Assembly: GCA_035626235.1 (NCBI GenBank)
Contig: DASPOB010000027.1
Span: 1-64,000 of the forward strand
Length of the DNA stretch: 64,000 bases
Reading direction: 5' to 3'
DNA from: DATFYP01 sp035626235
GTDB lineage: Archaea > Thermoproteota > Nitrososphaeria > Nitrososphaerales > Gagatemarchaeaceae
This document shows positions 17,550 to 25,698 of this stretch, in pieces. The position numbers were made by a program, and so were the translations under genes. Positions within the stretch are counted from its first letter, which is position 1; each line of letters opens with the position of its first letter. A model generated the notes under the pieces. The model made no database searches. It was given only the letters and a program-made list of their open reading frames with translations, and had not been told where the DNA came from.

Positions 17550-18053
17550 ATGGAGTTCCTTGAAGGCGAAAAGCTCAGGAGGCGTCTGCTTGAATGCTAT
17601 TCTAGGAACCCAAGGGGATGGGATTTCATCATGTCTCCCTCTCAGAAGTCTGGGTTCTATGACGGCGTGGTCGCCGGACCGGAGGGGACCTGGATGCTCA
17701 AGATAGACTCGCTGTTCAAGCCCTTTCCCACGGTTATTGGAGCGCCGACTGAAGAGGCCCCGAAGGCGCCGCGCACGGCCTTCCCTTTCGGGTTCAGGAA
17801 GCTTCCCCCCCATGTAATTCTCCGGTTGCTGGGTGGGGCTCAGGTGTCCGGAGACGAGAGAATGGCGAGCCTGGTTTCGGTGCTCAGTTCAGAGACCGTG
17901 GTCCCGGAGGAGGGGGCGAGCTACGCTCAGGGGCCCTTCGTCCTGACAAGGCCGGGGAAAGTCGACCTGTCTGAGAACCAGAGAGAGCTGGACGACAGGC
18001 TCACGTCGGAGATGCGAAGATTCCTGAGGCTCAGGTACCCAGCCTACGGCTGA
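17550..18053 (+). CDS. uncharacterised 167-residue protein
   Basis: An ATG-started frame with good protein character (GWDFIMSPSQKSGFYDGVVAGPEGTW, then HVILRLLGGAQVSGDERMASLVSVLSSE, and a helical end TSEMRRFLRLRYP). No family recognised. It follows the S9 peptidase after 58 bases and is convergent with endonuclease V, sharing its last 10 bases with that gene. Confidence 0.65.
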   Translation: MEFLEGEKLRRRLLECYSRNPRGWDFIMSPSQKSGFYDGVVAGPEGTWMLKIDSLFKPFPTVIGAPTEEAPKAPRTAFPFGFRKLPPHVILRLLGGAQVSGDERMASLVSVLSSETVVPEEGASYAQGPFVLTRPGKVDLSENQRELDDRLTSEMRRFLRLRYPAYG

Positions 18054-18685
18054 GGCGACGTCGCGGCCCTCAATTCCTCCCTCGCCACTCTGTCCGAGTC
18101 AGCCATGGCCCGGAGGCACAGAGAACCATGCGTGCATATCACGGACTCCAACTGCGAGAGGTCAACAGAGTAGCCGGGGCTCCAGTACCTCGTCATCCCG
18201 TCTGTGCGGACGCGGAAGCCGGCTCTCCTTCCGCCGTGTGTGATCTCGTCGAGACCTTCCCTGGCCTGAACTACCTTCCCCACCAGCAGGGACTTGGCTA
18301 TGCCGACGCTAGGCATTCCGAGAACCATCCCGCAAATGGTGGCCATTCCGGCGAGGCGCGGGTGGGCTTCCCCATGGGCGTCGAAGCAAACCAATTGGGG
18401 CTTGGACTTGAGCCCGCTTATCGCTTCTACCGCGAAAGGTCCTTCCCGAAGGAAGAACAGACCACTGACGTAGGGAAAGGTGCACCTTCCGATGTAGGTG
18501 CTCGTCTCCGCAGGCGTCCCATCCTCAAAGAGAGACGCTACCGCGACGACGAGATCTCCGCTGTAGGCGGCATCCACCGCACATATCCTGGAGAGGTTCC
18601 CTGGAAGAAGGATCCTTCCTCTGGAAAGGATTCTCTGGAGTTCGGTGAAGAAGGCGACCTCTGCCGGGTCGATCTCCGCTTTCAT
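18044..18685 (-). CDS. nfi: endonuclease V
   Basis: Deoxyinosine 3' endonuclease, which nicks DNA (or RNA) one base 3' of inosine in repair of deaminated adenine. With the ATG at 18685 the protein has 213 residues, close to the usual length. Catalytic residues are visible: Asp38 in AVDAAYSGD, Glu in YVSGLFFLREGP, Asp in VCFDAHGEAHPRLAG, followed by GIAKSLLVGK. The frame continues to an ATG at 18739, which would add a poorly conserved 18-residue leader lying across the promoter of the divergent peptidase gene, so the inner start is preferred. Confidence 0.9.
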   Translation of the reverse strand: MKAEIDPAEVAFFTELQRILSRGRILLPGNLSRICAVDAAYSGDLVVAVASLFEDGTPAETSTYIGRCTFPYVSGLFFLREGPFAVEAISGLKSKPQLVCFDAHGEAHPRLAGMATICGMVLGMPSVGIAKSLLVGKVVQAREGLDEITHGGRRAGFRVRTDGMTRYWSPGYSVDLSQLESVICTHGSLCLRAMADSDRVAREELRAATSPQP

Positions 18686-18747
18686 GCTCTGGCAAGAGGG
18701 CGGCTTTCCCATAAAGGGATAACTCATGGCTAGGGGCACCCCCGTCC

Positions 18748-19941
18748 ATGGTCGTCGAAAGCCTTCCGTTGAAGACGGAGTTCCTCTCAGCGAAGATGAA
18801 GCTGGTAACCGACGAGATGCAGAGGCAGGGAATTGACGTCTGGATTACCTTCACACGGGAGGGAAATCAAGACCCAGTCTCCGATGACCTGAGATTTGGC
18901 AACCTGACTTGGAGGTCCGCAGCCCTTGTCTCCGCCGATGGCGCCAGGGAGGCCGTCGTGGGGAGCCTAGAAGTAGAAGCGGTCAAGGAACGGGGGTTCT
19001 ATGACTCGGTCTACGGCTACGGCAACGAAGGGGTCGCGCCCAAACTAAGGGAGCTTGTCTCGAAACGGAGGCCCAAGAAGATAGCCCTCAACAACAGCTA
19101 CGACTTCGGCGCCGCCGATGGCCTATCAATGGGTATGAGCTCATACATACGCAAAGCATTGAAGGAACACGTGACGAAGTTCGTCTCCTCCGAAGACCTG
19201 GTAGTGGCTCTGAAGACGGTCTTGGTCCCCGGAGAGGTGACCCTCCTCCGCAAGTCTGTTGAACTCTGCGAGAAAGTCTATGCAGCGACCGAGCGTGAAG
19301 CGATAAGGCCGGGAAAGACCGACGCCCAGATTCACAGATTCATGAGAGACAGGGCCCGTGAGATGGGCTTGCTGCCCGCTTGGGCGGAGGACCACTGCCC
19401 GTCGGTACTCATCGGCTCGGACCCGGCTGGGCATAAGGGATACTACGGATCGACCCTGAAGAACGGGCAGTTCCTGAAGATCGACTTCGGCGTGAAACAC
19501 GAAGGATACTGCAGTGACATCCAACGCTGCTACTTTGTCGGGAGCAAATCTGTTCCATCAGAAATCAAGGCGCTGTTCGGTGCCGCCAGAGCGGCGAGCG
19601 ACGCGGCGCTCTCGAAACTGAAACCAGGAGTACGCGGCTACGCCGTAGACTACGCAGCCAGGCGAAAGGTCGTCTCGGGTGGGTACCCGGAATTCATGCA
19701 TGCCACCGGCCATCCCCTCGGAAGGAGCACCCACGAGCTTGGGCCCCTGTTGGGTCCACGCTGGCCTTGGCGATACGGTGACGCCCCAAGTATGCGAGTA
19801 CAGAAGAACATGGCCTTCGCCATAGAGCCCACCGTCGAGGGAAAGAAAGGAACATGCAATCTAGAGCAGGACGTGCTGGTCACTTCGAGTGGATATGTCG
19901 AGCTCTCGAAGCCCCAAGAGGAGCTCCTCGTCATAGGCTAA
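18748..19941 (+). CDS. M24 family Xaa-Pro aminopeptidase-like peptidase
   Basis: A 397-residue creatinase/prolidase-type protein with an N-terminal creatinase-like domain and a C-terminal pita-bread domain. The five metal ligands of the family can be followed: Asp in KIDFGV, Asp in YCSDIQR, His in HATGHPLG, Glu in FAIEPT and Glu in CNLEQDVLV. It should remove N-terminal residues before proline or cleave X-Pro dipeptides using two metal ions. It is divergent from endonuclease V; a CATAAAGGG element at about 18709-18717 may be its TATA box. Confidence 0.9.
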   Translation: MVVESLPLKTEFLSAKMKLVTDEMQRQGIDVWITFTREGNQDPVSDDLRFGNLTWRSAALVSADGAREAVVGSLEVEAVKERGFYDSVYGYGNEGVAPKLRELVSKRRPKKIALNNSYDFGAADGLSMGMSSYIRKALKEHVTKFVSSEDLVVALKTVLVPGEVTLLRKSVELCEKVYAATEREAIRPGKTDAQIHRFMRDRAREMGLLPAWAEDHCPSVLIGSDPAGHKGYYGSTLKNGQFLKIDFGVKHEGYCSDIQRCYFVGSKSVPSEIKALFGAARAASDAALSKLKPGVRGYAVDYAARRKVVSGGYPEFMHATGHPLGRSTHELGPLLGPRWPWRYGDAPSMRVQKNMAFAIEPTVEGKKGTCNLEQDVLVTSSGYVELSKPQEELLVIG

Positions 19942-19956
19942 AGAGCTGCGACACCC

Positions 19957-20703
19957 ATGGGCGTTCATTCGAGAGAGGGCGGGAAGACCTTCTATGGGTT
20001 CCCTGTGCCTCTCAGGAAGGGCAGGATATTATCCAGGCCAAATCGCTTCATCATGCTGGTGAGCGCCGGTGACAGGGAGCTGCGCTGCCACTGCCCTACG
20101 ACTGGCCGCCTGGGCGACTTGGATGTAGCCGGTCTCCCCTGCCTGTATTCGACATCTCACAACAGCAAGAGGAAGACGCGACACACAGTGGAAGCCATAT
20201 CCACTTCTGCGAGAAACGAGTCCTGGGTGGGCATCAACCAGACTGCGGCCAATAGGTATCTCGAATACTTTCTGAAGGGCGGAGCACTCTCGAAAATGGC
20301 CGCGGGTCCCGTCAGGCGCGAGGTGAAATTAGGAAAGTCAAGGATTGACTTTCTCGTCGGCGACACCTACATCGAGGTAAAGACGCCCCTGATCACGCTC
20401 CCGTCATCGAATGAGGTCAGGAGCGTAAAGAGAAGCAGGTTCGATTCGTTCGGCAGGCTAATCAGGCACATGGACGAGCTGCGAATGTCCTTGACCAGCG
20501 GCAGGAGAGCCGCCATTGTGCTCTGCTACCTTTACGACGCCGAGCCGTTCAAGCCGCCCTTGAGGGACAATACCAACTCGAGGATACTCGCCGCCTCCAG
20601 AAAAGCGGAGAAGGCAGGAGTCGAGAGGTGGCAGGTCAACTTTAGGGTCGACACGAAAGGGGTCTCGCTGATTCGCTACTTCAGGAGCAGACCTAACGCT
20701 TGA
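19957..20703 (+). CDS. sfsA: SfsA family DNA/RNA nuclease-like protein
   Basis: A 248-residue protein matching the SfsA family: RPNRFIMLVSAG followed by HCPTTGRLGDL (N-terminal OB-like half), then GINQTAANRYLEYFL and the nuclease-like core SRIDFLVGDTYIEVKTPL, with Asp and the Glu-x-Lys pair of a PD-(D/E)XK site. It lies 15 bases after the M24 peptidase and may be co-transcribed with it. SfsA proteins were named for sugar fermentation stimulation but are now thought to be nucleases; the archaeal role is unknown. Confidence 0.85.
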   Translation: MGVHSREGGKTFYGFPVPLRKGRILSRPNRFIMLVSAGDRELRCHCPTTGRLGDLDVAGLPCLYSTSHNSKRKTRHTVEAISTSARNESWVGINQTAANRYLEYFLKGGALSKMAAGPVRREVKLGKSRIDFLVGDTYIEVKTPLITLPSSNEVRSVKRSRFDSFGRLIRHMDELRMSLTSGRRAAIVLCYLYDAEPFKPPLRDNTNSRILAASRKAEKAGVERWQVNFRVDTKGVSLIRYFRSRPNA

Positions 20704-20738
20704 AGCCCTGAATCATCGGCTTGCGTCCACAGGTCAGC

Positions 20739-22565
20739 TCAGACGAAGTCTAGAACCTGCTTCCTGTCGGGCGACTTTGAGAACTCGGGGTACTTGAGTT
20801 CTGCCTTCCAGTCCTCCATGAGCCAGTCCCTAAAAAGGGACTTCTGCTCTTCGGAGGGCTCCTTTAGGGGGGTTATCCTGAACTCGAAGGGGGGCCTCTT
20901 CCCTAGTTCCCCCGCCAACTCTGAAAGCATGCCATTTCTTGAGATTGTGAGCCTGACGCGGGCGCCGGGCTTTGCGTTGGAGACATAGAAGGAGAGCTTC
21001 TCGGAACCGACCCGTAGCCCATCGACTCCTAATATTTCGTCGTTGACCGACAGGCCCATCGATTCAGCCGGCGATCCGGCCAGTCTCGACCTCACCACTG
21101 TCCTCCCCCCCTCGGGATTCAGCCTCACCCCCAAGAAGCCCCTTACCTTCTCAGGGGAATCTTTCGGTTCGAGCTTCAGGCCAGCGTACGCGAGGTAATG
21201 GTCGAAGTCAACCTCCTTCCTGCCCCTCACCCTAGATTCGAAGATTTCCTTGATTCCTTCTACTCCTCCGACGTCCAACGCCGTTGATTCGAACTCCTCG
21301 TCAGTGTACCCCCTTCCTTCCTTCACGTACGTTTGCTCGTAGGCCCGCTTCATGACATCGTCAAGACTCTTCTCGCCCTTCGTGTTCCTCCTTATCTGCA
21401 GGTCGAGCATCCAACCGATCACGGCTCCCTGGGTATAGTACGAAAGCGTCACATTGGGAGAGTTCGCGTCGGTCCTGTAGTATTTGATCCAAGTGTCGAA
21501 GCTCGACTCCTGGGCGCTCTGCCACCTCCCCCCAGGCAGCGACTTCATAGTGTTAATGTTGATTACGAATGCTTCTAGGAATTCAGGGACGGTGTATATT
21601 CCTGCCCTCCTGAGCACGTAGTCGTCATAGTAACTCGTTATCCCCTCGGCAATCCAGAGAGATCTGGTGTATGTCTCCGCTGAGTAGTTGAAGGGCCCGA
21701 GTCCCTTAGGCCTCATCCTCTTCACGTTCCAAGTGTGAAAGAATTCGTGGGAGAAGAGTCCCATCATGAGGTTATACTCTTCCTTGGGGAGGAACCTGAG
21801 CCTGGGGGCGAAGCAGACCGTGCTGTTCAGGTGCTCGAGACCGCCCCCGACCTCGTCGGTGAGGTTGACGATGAAGACGTACCTCTTGTACGGGATATGA
21901 CCGAATATCCGGATCTCAGTCTCCACTATCCTCTTGATGTCTTCCACCATCTTCTCCGTGTCGAAGGGAGACGCCCCGAACAACGAGACCTGGTGCTCGA
22001 CGTCCCCAACCCGGAATGAATACATCTGCTGGTTGCCGACTTCGATGGGCGAGTCGATTAGGACGTCTAAGTTGGGAGCGGTGAACTCCCACTTGGAGAC
22101 CTGGTCCAGTCCAGTCGCCACCTCTTGCCAGCCGGGGTACGGAACCAGCCTCAGTTGGATTGGGATGCCCTCGCCGCCCGAGGGATAGATGAAGACACCG
22201 GCTCCGTTTATTATCGCGTGGATAGGGTCAACATAGCTCTTCGTGTCGTGGTACTCGAAGGCGTATACCGAATACTCGACCAGGACCGCTCCCGCGCTTC
22301 CAGTCCACTCCACTCTCCAAACGTTCTTCGACTCCTTCTCGACCTTGGCATCCTCCCAGCCGCCTCCAGTTTCCTTCTTCGCCCTGACTTCCAACACGTT
22401 TCTTGGCATGTCCTCTATGGCATAGTGGCCCGGAGTCCACACAGGCATCATGAGCTTCATCGGGCCGCTTGTGGGGCCTTGGAAATTTACTCTGAGAGTG
22501 ACGTCCAGGTAGTGAGTGTTGGCCCTGGTCATAGACACCACATACTCAAGCGAACGACCTATCAT
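20739..22565 (-). CDS. M61 family glycyl aminopeptidase-like metalloprotease
   Basis: About 608 residues. The N-terminal beta domain precedes a gluzincin catalytic domain with the zinc site HEFFHTWNVKRMRP and the downstream WIAEGITSYYDD, then a C-terminal PDZ domain (FLGVRLNPEGG, LAGSPAESMGLSVNDEILGVDG). This order is that of M61 peptidases, which cleave N-terminal glycine or alanine. The ATG at 22565 is preferred because a TATA-like GCTTAAGATT (22594-22603) lies 33 bases upstream of it; the in-frame start at 22634 would lie upstream of that box. Confidence 0.9.
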   Translation of the reverse strand: MIGRSLEYVVSMTRANTHYLDVTLRVNFQGPTSGPMKLMMPVWTPGHYAIEDMPRNVLEVRAKKETGGGWEDAKVEKESKNVWRVEWTGSAGAVLVEYSVYAFEYHDTKSYVDPIHAIINGAGVFIYPSGGEGIPIQLRLVPYPGWQEVATGLDQVSKWEFTAPNLDVLIDSPIEVGNQQMYSFRVGDVEHQVSLFGASPFDTEKMVEDIKRIVETEIRIFGHIPYKRYVFIVNLTDEVGGGLEHLNSTVCFAPRLRFLPKEEYNLMMGLFSHEFFHTWNVKRMRPKGLGPFNYSAETYTRSLWIAEGITSYYDDYVLRRAGIYTVPEFLEAFVININTMKSLPGGRWQSAQESSFDTWIKYYRTDANSPNVTLSYYTQGAVIGWMLDLQIRRNTKGEKSLDDVMKRAYEQTYVKEGRGYTDEEFESTALDVGGVEGIKEIFESRVRGRKEVDFDHYLAYAGLKLEPKDSPEKVRGFLGVRLNPEGGRTVVRSRLAGSPAESMGLSVNDEILGVDGLRVGSEKLSFYVSNAKPGARVRLTISRNGMLSELAGELGKRPPFEFRITPLKEPSEEQKSLFRDWLMEDWKAELKYPEFSKSPDRKQVLDFV

Positions 22566-22593
22566 GGTCTCCCCCGTCCGCAACCCGGACACC

Positions 22594-22603
22594 AATCTTA
22601 AGC
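22594..22603 (-). promoter_or_regulatory. TATA-like box of the M61 peptidase gene
   Basis: GCTTAAGATT on the minus strand, about 33 bases before the ATG at 22565 and inside the longer reading frame. It supports the shorter start. Confidence 0.4.
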
Positions 22604-22664
22604 TTGATACCGTGGGCGCAGAATCACCAACCACCTTCGATTGGAATCGGAGTTGAGAAAGAGG

Positions 22665-23108
22665 TTACTTCCTGCTCTGGGGCGTCTCGGCCTGACCTTC
22701 TTTCAAGGCGTTGACGAAGGCGGTGACAATCCCGTGTGCTGGGTTGGCTTGGAGCCCTTGGAGGCAGATTGTCTTCCTGTTCTTCTTGAGTGTCTCCCGG
22801 AGTTCGCGCATCAGGGGGCTGGGGTTCCTCACCTCTTCTTTGTTCGCCTCAGCCACAACAGACTCGTGGTCGCAGATGATCGTCATGTGACCTATGGTAT
22901 CTTTGAGTTCCAAGATTGCAAACAGGATCGCTCGAACTTCCGCATCGTCGCTTTCGGTCTCCTCCACTTGGCGCACGCCGAGCCTTCCATCTCTGTCAAC
23001 CAAGTAGCCGACGTATGCCTTCCTTGCGAGCGTGGGGTCGTGTACGTTCAGAATCTTCGCGTCCACATACACTCTCTTGGGCTTGGGCAGGAGACCGGGC
23101 AGCCTCAC
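22665..23108 (-). CDS. RNase H-fold protein
   Basis: A 147-residue protein with the strand order of the RNase H fold: KRVYVDAKI (first acidic residue), GRLGVRQVEETESDDAEVRAILFAILEL (glutamate helix) and HMTIICDHESVVAEAN (second aspartate, start of helix B). The last aspartate of active RNase HI enzymes is not evident (the region reads LQANPAHGIVTAF), so activity is uncertain. Leaderless ATG: TATA-like ACTTATCTTA at 23131-23140 is 27 bases upstream. Confidence 0.65.
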   Translation of the reverse strand: MRLPGLLPKPKRVYVDAKILNVHDPTLARKAYVGYLVDRDGRLGVRQVEETESDDAEVRAILFAILELKDTIGHMTIICDHESVVAEANKEEVRNPSPLMRELRETLKKNRKTICLQGLQANPAHGIVTAFVNALKEGQAETPQSRK

Positions 23109-23130
23109 GTCAAACTGGAGAGTTCGCCCA

Positions 23131-23140
23131 TAAGATAAGT
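23131..23140 (-). promoter_or_regulatory. TATA-like box of the RNase H-fold gene
   Basis: ACTTATCTTA on the minus strand, centred 27 bases before the ATG at 23108. Confidence 0.5.
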
Positions 23141-23197
23141 TTCGGCGGCGGTTGCTAACCGCTACGGGTTCGTCGACAACGGGACCCCTTGCTTCCG

Positions 23198-23206
23198 CTT
23201 AAATAA
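23198..23206 (+). promoter_or_regulatory. TATA box of the 23229 membrane protein gene
   Basis: CTTAAATAA centred exactly 27 bases before the ATG at 23229. Confidence 0.55.
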
Positions 23207-23228
23207 CGAATAGGAACTGTCCCTACCG

Positions 23229-23999
23229 ATGGGAGCGCTCCCTGCTGGGTCGGGGCCGGGCCCCGGTCAGCCAGAAACCCTTCGCAAGGAGGCCTCAGGA
23301 CTCTCGAAGGTCACTTGGTTCGGCGTCCTCGTGCTGATTGGGATTGCCGCAGGGTGGATTGTGGGGCTCTACGTTCTCGGGGCGGTTTTCAGCTCTTTCG
23401 CGACTCTGGTCCCGCCAATCAACCAGACTTCACCAGCGACGGTCACCCCGCCCGTCAACGAGACCTCGCAGATGCTTGCCACCATGGGTCCCATATTCCG
23501 AGACTTCTCGGTTCTCTATCCCATAGTAATCGTCATCCAGCTCGCTTCGATCGCGGTTCTGACCTTGGGCTTCCGCGACCTCGGGAAGGTCGACAGGGCG
23601 AGGTTCTCTACACCCTCGACCTTGATGTTGGTTATGATTGCCGGCACCTTCATCTCCGCGGCGGGCGCCATCTTCCTATTCAACGGCTTCTCCAACTTCT
23701 TTACGGCAGTTCCAGTGATGACGGGCTCGCCACAGTCGCCCAACCTACTTGCGCAGGTCGGGTCCATCTTCTTGGATCTCGTCATCGTGGGCATCGGGGG
23801 TGTCTTGACCCTAATCGGTTTCATAGGAGGTCAGATGCTCGGTCTTTGGAGAGTTGGGACCCGTTACGACGAGACGCTGCTGAAGATTGCGGCGATTTTC
23901 TTGATAATCCCATTGCTTAACATCGTTGCGCCGATTCTCGTAATCGTCGGAGCCCACGGAGCCAAGAGTCGCCTGTCTCGGGCCCAGCAAGTCATCTGA
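23229..23999 (+). CDS. DUF973-like membrane protein
   Basis: A 256-residue protein with five or six membrane segments after a Gly/Pro-rich N-terminal tail. The long first loop (about 57-95) is rich in Asn, Thr and Pro with N-glycosylation-type NxT/NxS sites, so it probably faces outside. The pattern of segments with GFRDLGKVDRARFSTPSTLMLV between them resembles the archaeal DUF973 family. Leaderless ATG behind the TATA box at 23198. Function unknown. Confidence 0.7.
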   Translation: MGALPAGSGPGPGQPETLRKEASGLSKVTWFGVLVLIGIAAGWIVGLYVLGAVFSSFATLVPPINQTSPATVTPPVNETSQMLATMGPIFRDFSVLYPIVIVIQLASIAVLTLGFRDLGKVDRARFSTPSTLMLVMIAGTFISAAGAIFLFNGFSNFFTAVPVMTGSPQSPNLLAQVGSIFLDLVIVGIGGVLTLIGFIGGQMLGLWRVGTRYDETLLKIAAIFLIIPLLNIVAPILVIVGAHGAKSRLSRAQQVI

Positions 24000-24036
24000 C
24001 CCGTCTCTGGGTTCCCAACGCTGTCGCAGGCTTACG

Positions 24037-24045
24037 ATTAAATAT
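24037..24045 (+). promoter_or_regulatory. TATA box of the 24067 gene
   Basis: ATTAAATAT centred 26 bases before the GTG at 24067; the placement confirms the GTG start. Confidence 0.55.
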
Positions 24046-24066
24046 CATTCGGGGCTCTCTCATCGC

Positions 24067-24462
24067 GTGGCAGAAAAGCCAACCGCAGCATTCGTTCTAT
24101 CACTAATCGGCGGAATCATCTATCTCCTAGTTGGGATCGTCATCGCCGTGATAGCGGCCTTTCTCGGTGCCCTGGCAAGTTTCGCAGACATGGGCGCGGT
24201 CGGTCTAGGTGTGGCAGCCGTGGGCGCCGTAGGGCTGGTTTGCGGCATAATCATGATCATTGGGGCAGTGATGATGAATTCTTCAGAAAGGTCTAGGGTT
24301 CGAACGGGGGCGATTCTTGTCCTCATCCTGACAATCGTAGGCGCCTTCTTTACCATCGGCGGGTTCGTCATCGGCTTCATCCTCGCTCTGATTGGCTCGA
24401 TTCTCGGCCTCACGTGGAAGCCGACGGTCTCGATGCCTCCCCCTCCAGCACCACCTTCGTAG
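24067..24462 (+). CDS. small four-helix membrane protein (DUF4064-like)
   Basis: A 131-residue protein, leaderless GTG start, with four membrane helices and a Pro-rich cytoplasmic tail (PPPPAPPS). The layout AFVLSLIGGIIYLLVGI, IIGAVMM, RTGAILVLILTIVGAFFTIGGFVIGFILALIGSILGL is that of DUF4064-type proteins, widespread in archaea and Gram-positive bacteria. Function unknown. Confidence 0.7.
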   Translation: MAEKPTAAFVLSLIGGIIYLLVGIVIAVIAAFLGALASFADMGAVGLGVAAVGAVGLVCGIIMIIGAVMMNSSERSRVRTGAILVLILTIVGAFFTIGGFVIGFILALIGSILGLTWKPTVSMPPPPAPPS

Positions 24463-24688
24463 TCCACAGTGTACGGCTAGCCTCTAGCTTCGAGGTAGCA
24501 GGTCGGTCCCAGCGGTAGAGCTGTTTAGCCGGCAGATGGGGCCGCTTTGCCTGAAGTGTTCATTCCAGGGTCGGGTCGAAGATGTCTCTCGTCAGGCAGG
24601 CTAGGGCGCCCTGGCCAGCAGCGGTCAGGATTCCGGTGGTCTCCAGATGGCCAAAGGCTAAATCGCCCCCGTATTTTCGGGCGGTCGG
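24463..24688 (+). other. intergenic stretch before the arginine decarboxylase gene
   Basis: These 226 bases hold no supported gene. The last part contains GGCTAAAT (24656-24663), a weak TATA box 29 bases before the ATG at 24689, followed by a short G+C hairpin around 24664-24683. Confidence 0.4.
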
Positions 24689-25243
24689 ATGGCTACAATA
24701 GGACAAGTCCCGAGGTTCTTCTTCCTCACGAAGGGTGTGGGCAGGCACAAGGAGCAGCTATCCTCATTCGAGGTCGCCCTGAAAGACGCAGGCATCAGCT
24801 CCTTCAACCTGGTCACGGTCTCTAGCATCGTGCCTCCAGGCTGCAAGCAGATTGCAAGGGAGCAAGGAGCAGAGATGCTACGGCCAGGGGAGATTGTGTT
24901 CCTCGTTCTCGCCCGGAACTCAACCAACGAACCACACAGGTTGTTGGCTTCGTCGATCGGGCTCGCCATCCCCAAAGATGAGGCGGTCCACGGCTACCTC
25001 TCAGAATGGCACGGGTATGGCGTCACGGACGAGGAGGCAGGGGAATACAGCGAGGACCTCGCTGCCCAGATGCTCGCGTCGACTCTAGGGCTCGACTTCG
25101 ACATCAATACCTCGTGGGACGAGCGCGAACAGGTCTTCAAGTCATCGGGCAAGATCATCAAGACGGCCAACATTACCCAGAGCGCGGTCGCAATCAAGGG
25201 CCAGTGGACTACGGTCATCGCTGGTGCCGTGTTCATCCTATAG
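24689..25243 (+). CDS. pdaD: pyruvoyl-dependent arginine decarboxylase
   Basis: A 184-residue protein that converts arginine to agmatine, the first step of archaeal polyamine synthesis and of agmatidine tRNA modification. It is made as a proenzyme cut between Ser45 and Ser46 in TVSSIVPPGCK, where Ser46 becomes the pyruvoyl group. Further marks are FFLTKGVG at the N-terminus, GEIVFLVLARNSTNEPHRLLASSIGLAIP, and GYLSEWHGYG with the catalytic glutamate region. Length and motifs fit the methanogen-type PvlArgDC. Confidence 0.94.
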   Translation: MATIGQVPRFFFLTKGVGRHKEQLSSFEVALKDAGISSFNLVTVSSIVPPGCKQIAREQGAEMLRPGEIVFLVLARNSTNEPHRLLASSIGLAIPKDEAVHGYLSEWHGYGVTDEEAGEYSEDLAAQMLASTLGLDFDINTSWDEREQVFKSSGKIIKTANITQSAVAIKGQWTTVIAGAVFIL

Positions 25244-25370
25244 CGTCCTCTGCGGAAAGCAACCTACGTGAGCAGGAAAGAGGTCGACAAGGCCTGCCAC
25301 CAACGCTCTCCTAGAGTGGTCGTTTTCTGCTAGCCGCTGATTTCGGCCTATACCGTTGGACGAAACGAAC

Positions 25371-25652
25371 ATGTTCTGGCTCCTGCTTGACTGTTGGATT
25401 TCCTTGGCCAGCGCCGCCGGATTCGCCCTAATGGGGGTCGACAAGTCCAGAGCCCGTCACCACGGGCGCAGGATACGCGAAAGCACGTTCCACAAACTCG
25501 CGGCGGCTGGGGGAGCCTTCGGGATTATCGCTGGGGGCAGCGTGTTCCATCACAAGACACTGAAGGACACTTTCACTGGCGTGGCCTACGCTGCGGCCAT
25601 CGGATGGGTTCTATGCGTGTTACTGTTGCAGAGGTTTCTCGGACTCCCATGA
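25371..25652 (+). CDS. DUF1294 membrane protein
   Basis: A 93-residue protein of the DUF1294 family: a membrane helix, then GFALMGVDKSRARHHGRRIRESTFHKLAAAGGAFGIIAG with the characteristic D-K-x-x-A and R-I-x-E-x-x-x-H-x-L pattern, H-K-T at FHHKTLKDTF, and a last helix. The ATG at 25371 is preferred to the TTG at 25356 because CCTATACCG (25346-25354) looks like its TATA box. Function unknown. Confidence 0.85.
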   Translation: MFWLLLDCWISLASAAGFALMGVDKSRARHHGRRIRESTFHKLAAAGGAFGIIAGGSVFHHKTLKDTFTGVAYAAAIGWVLCVLLLQRFLGLP

Positions 25653-25698
25653 GACTAGCGAACCTTATGTGCGCCCTTGATGACCCACGCGTAGGCCA

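Noticed and set aside
24547..24825. Plus-strand frame of 92 codons before and inside the arginine decarboxylase gene
   Set aside because: It lies mostly in another frame of pdaD and its Arg/Gly-rich sequence is typical of a shadow frame in G+C-rich DNA.
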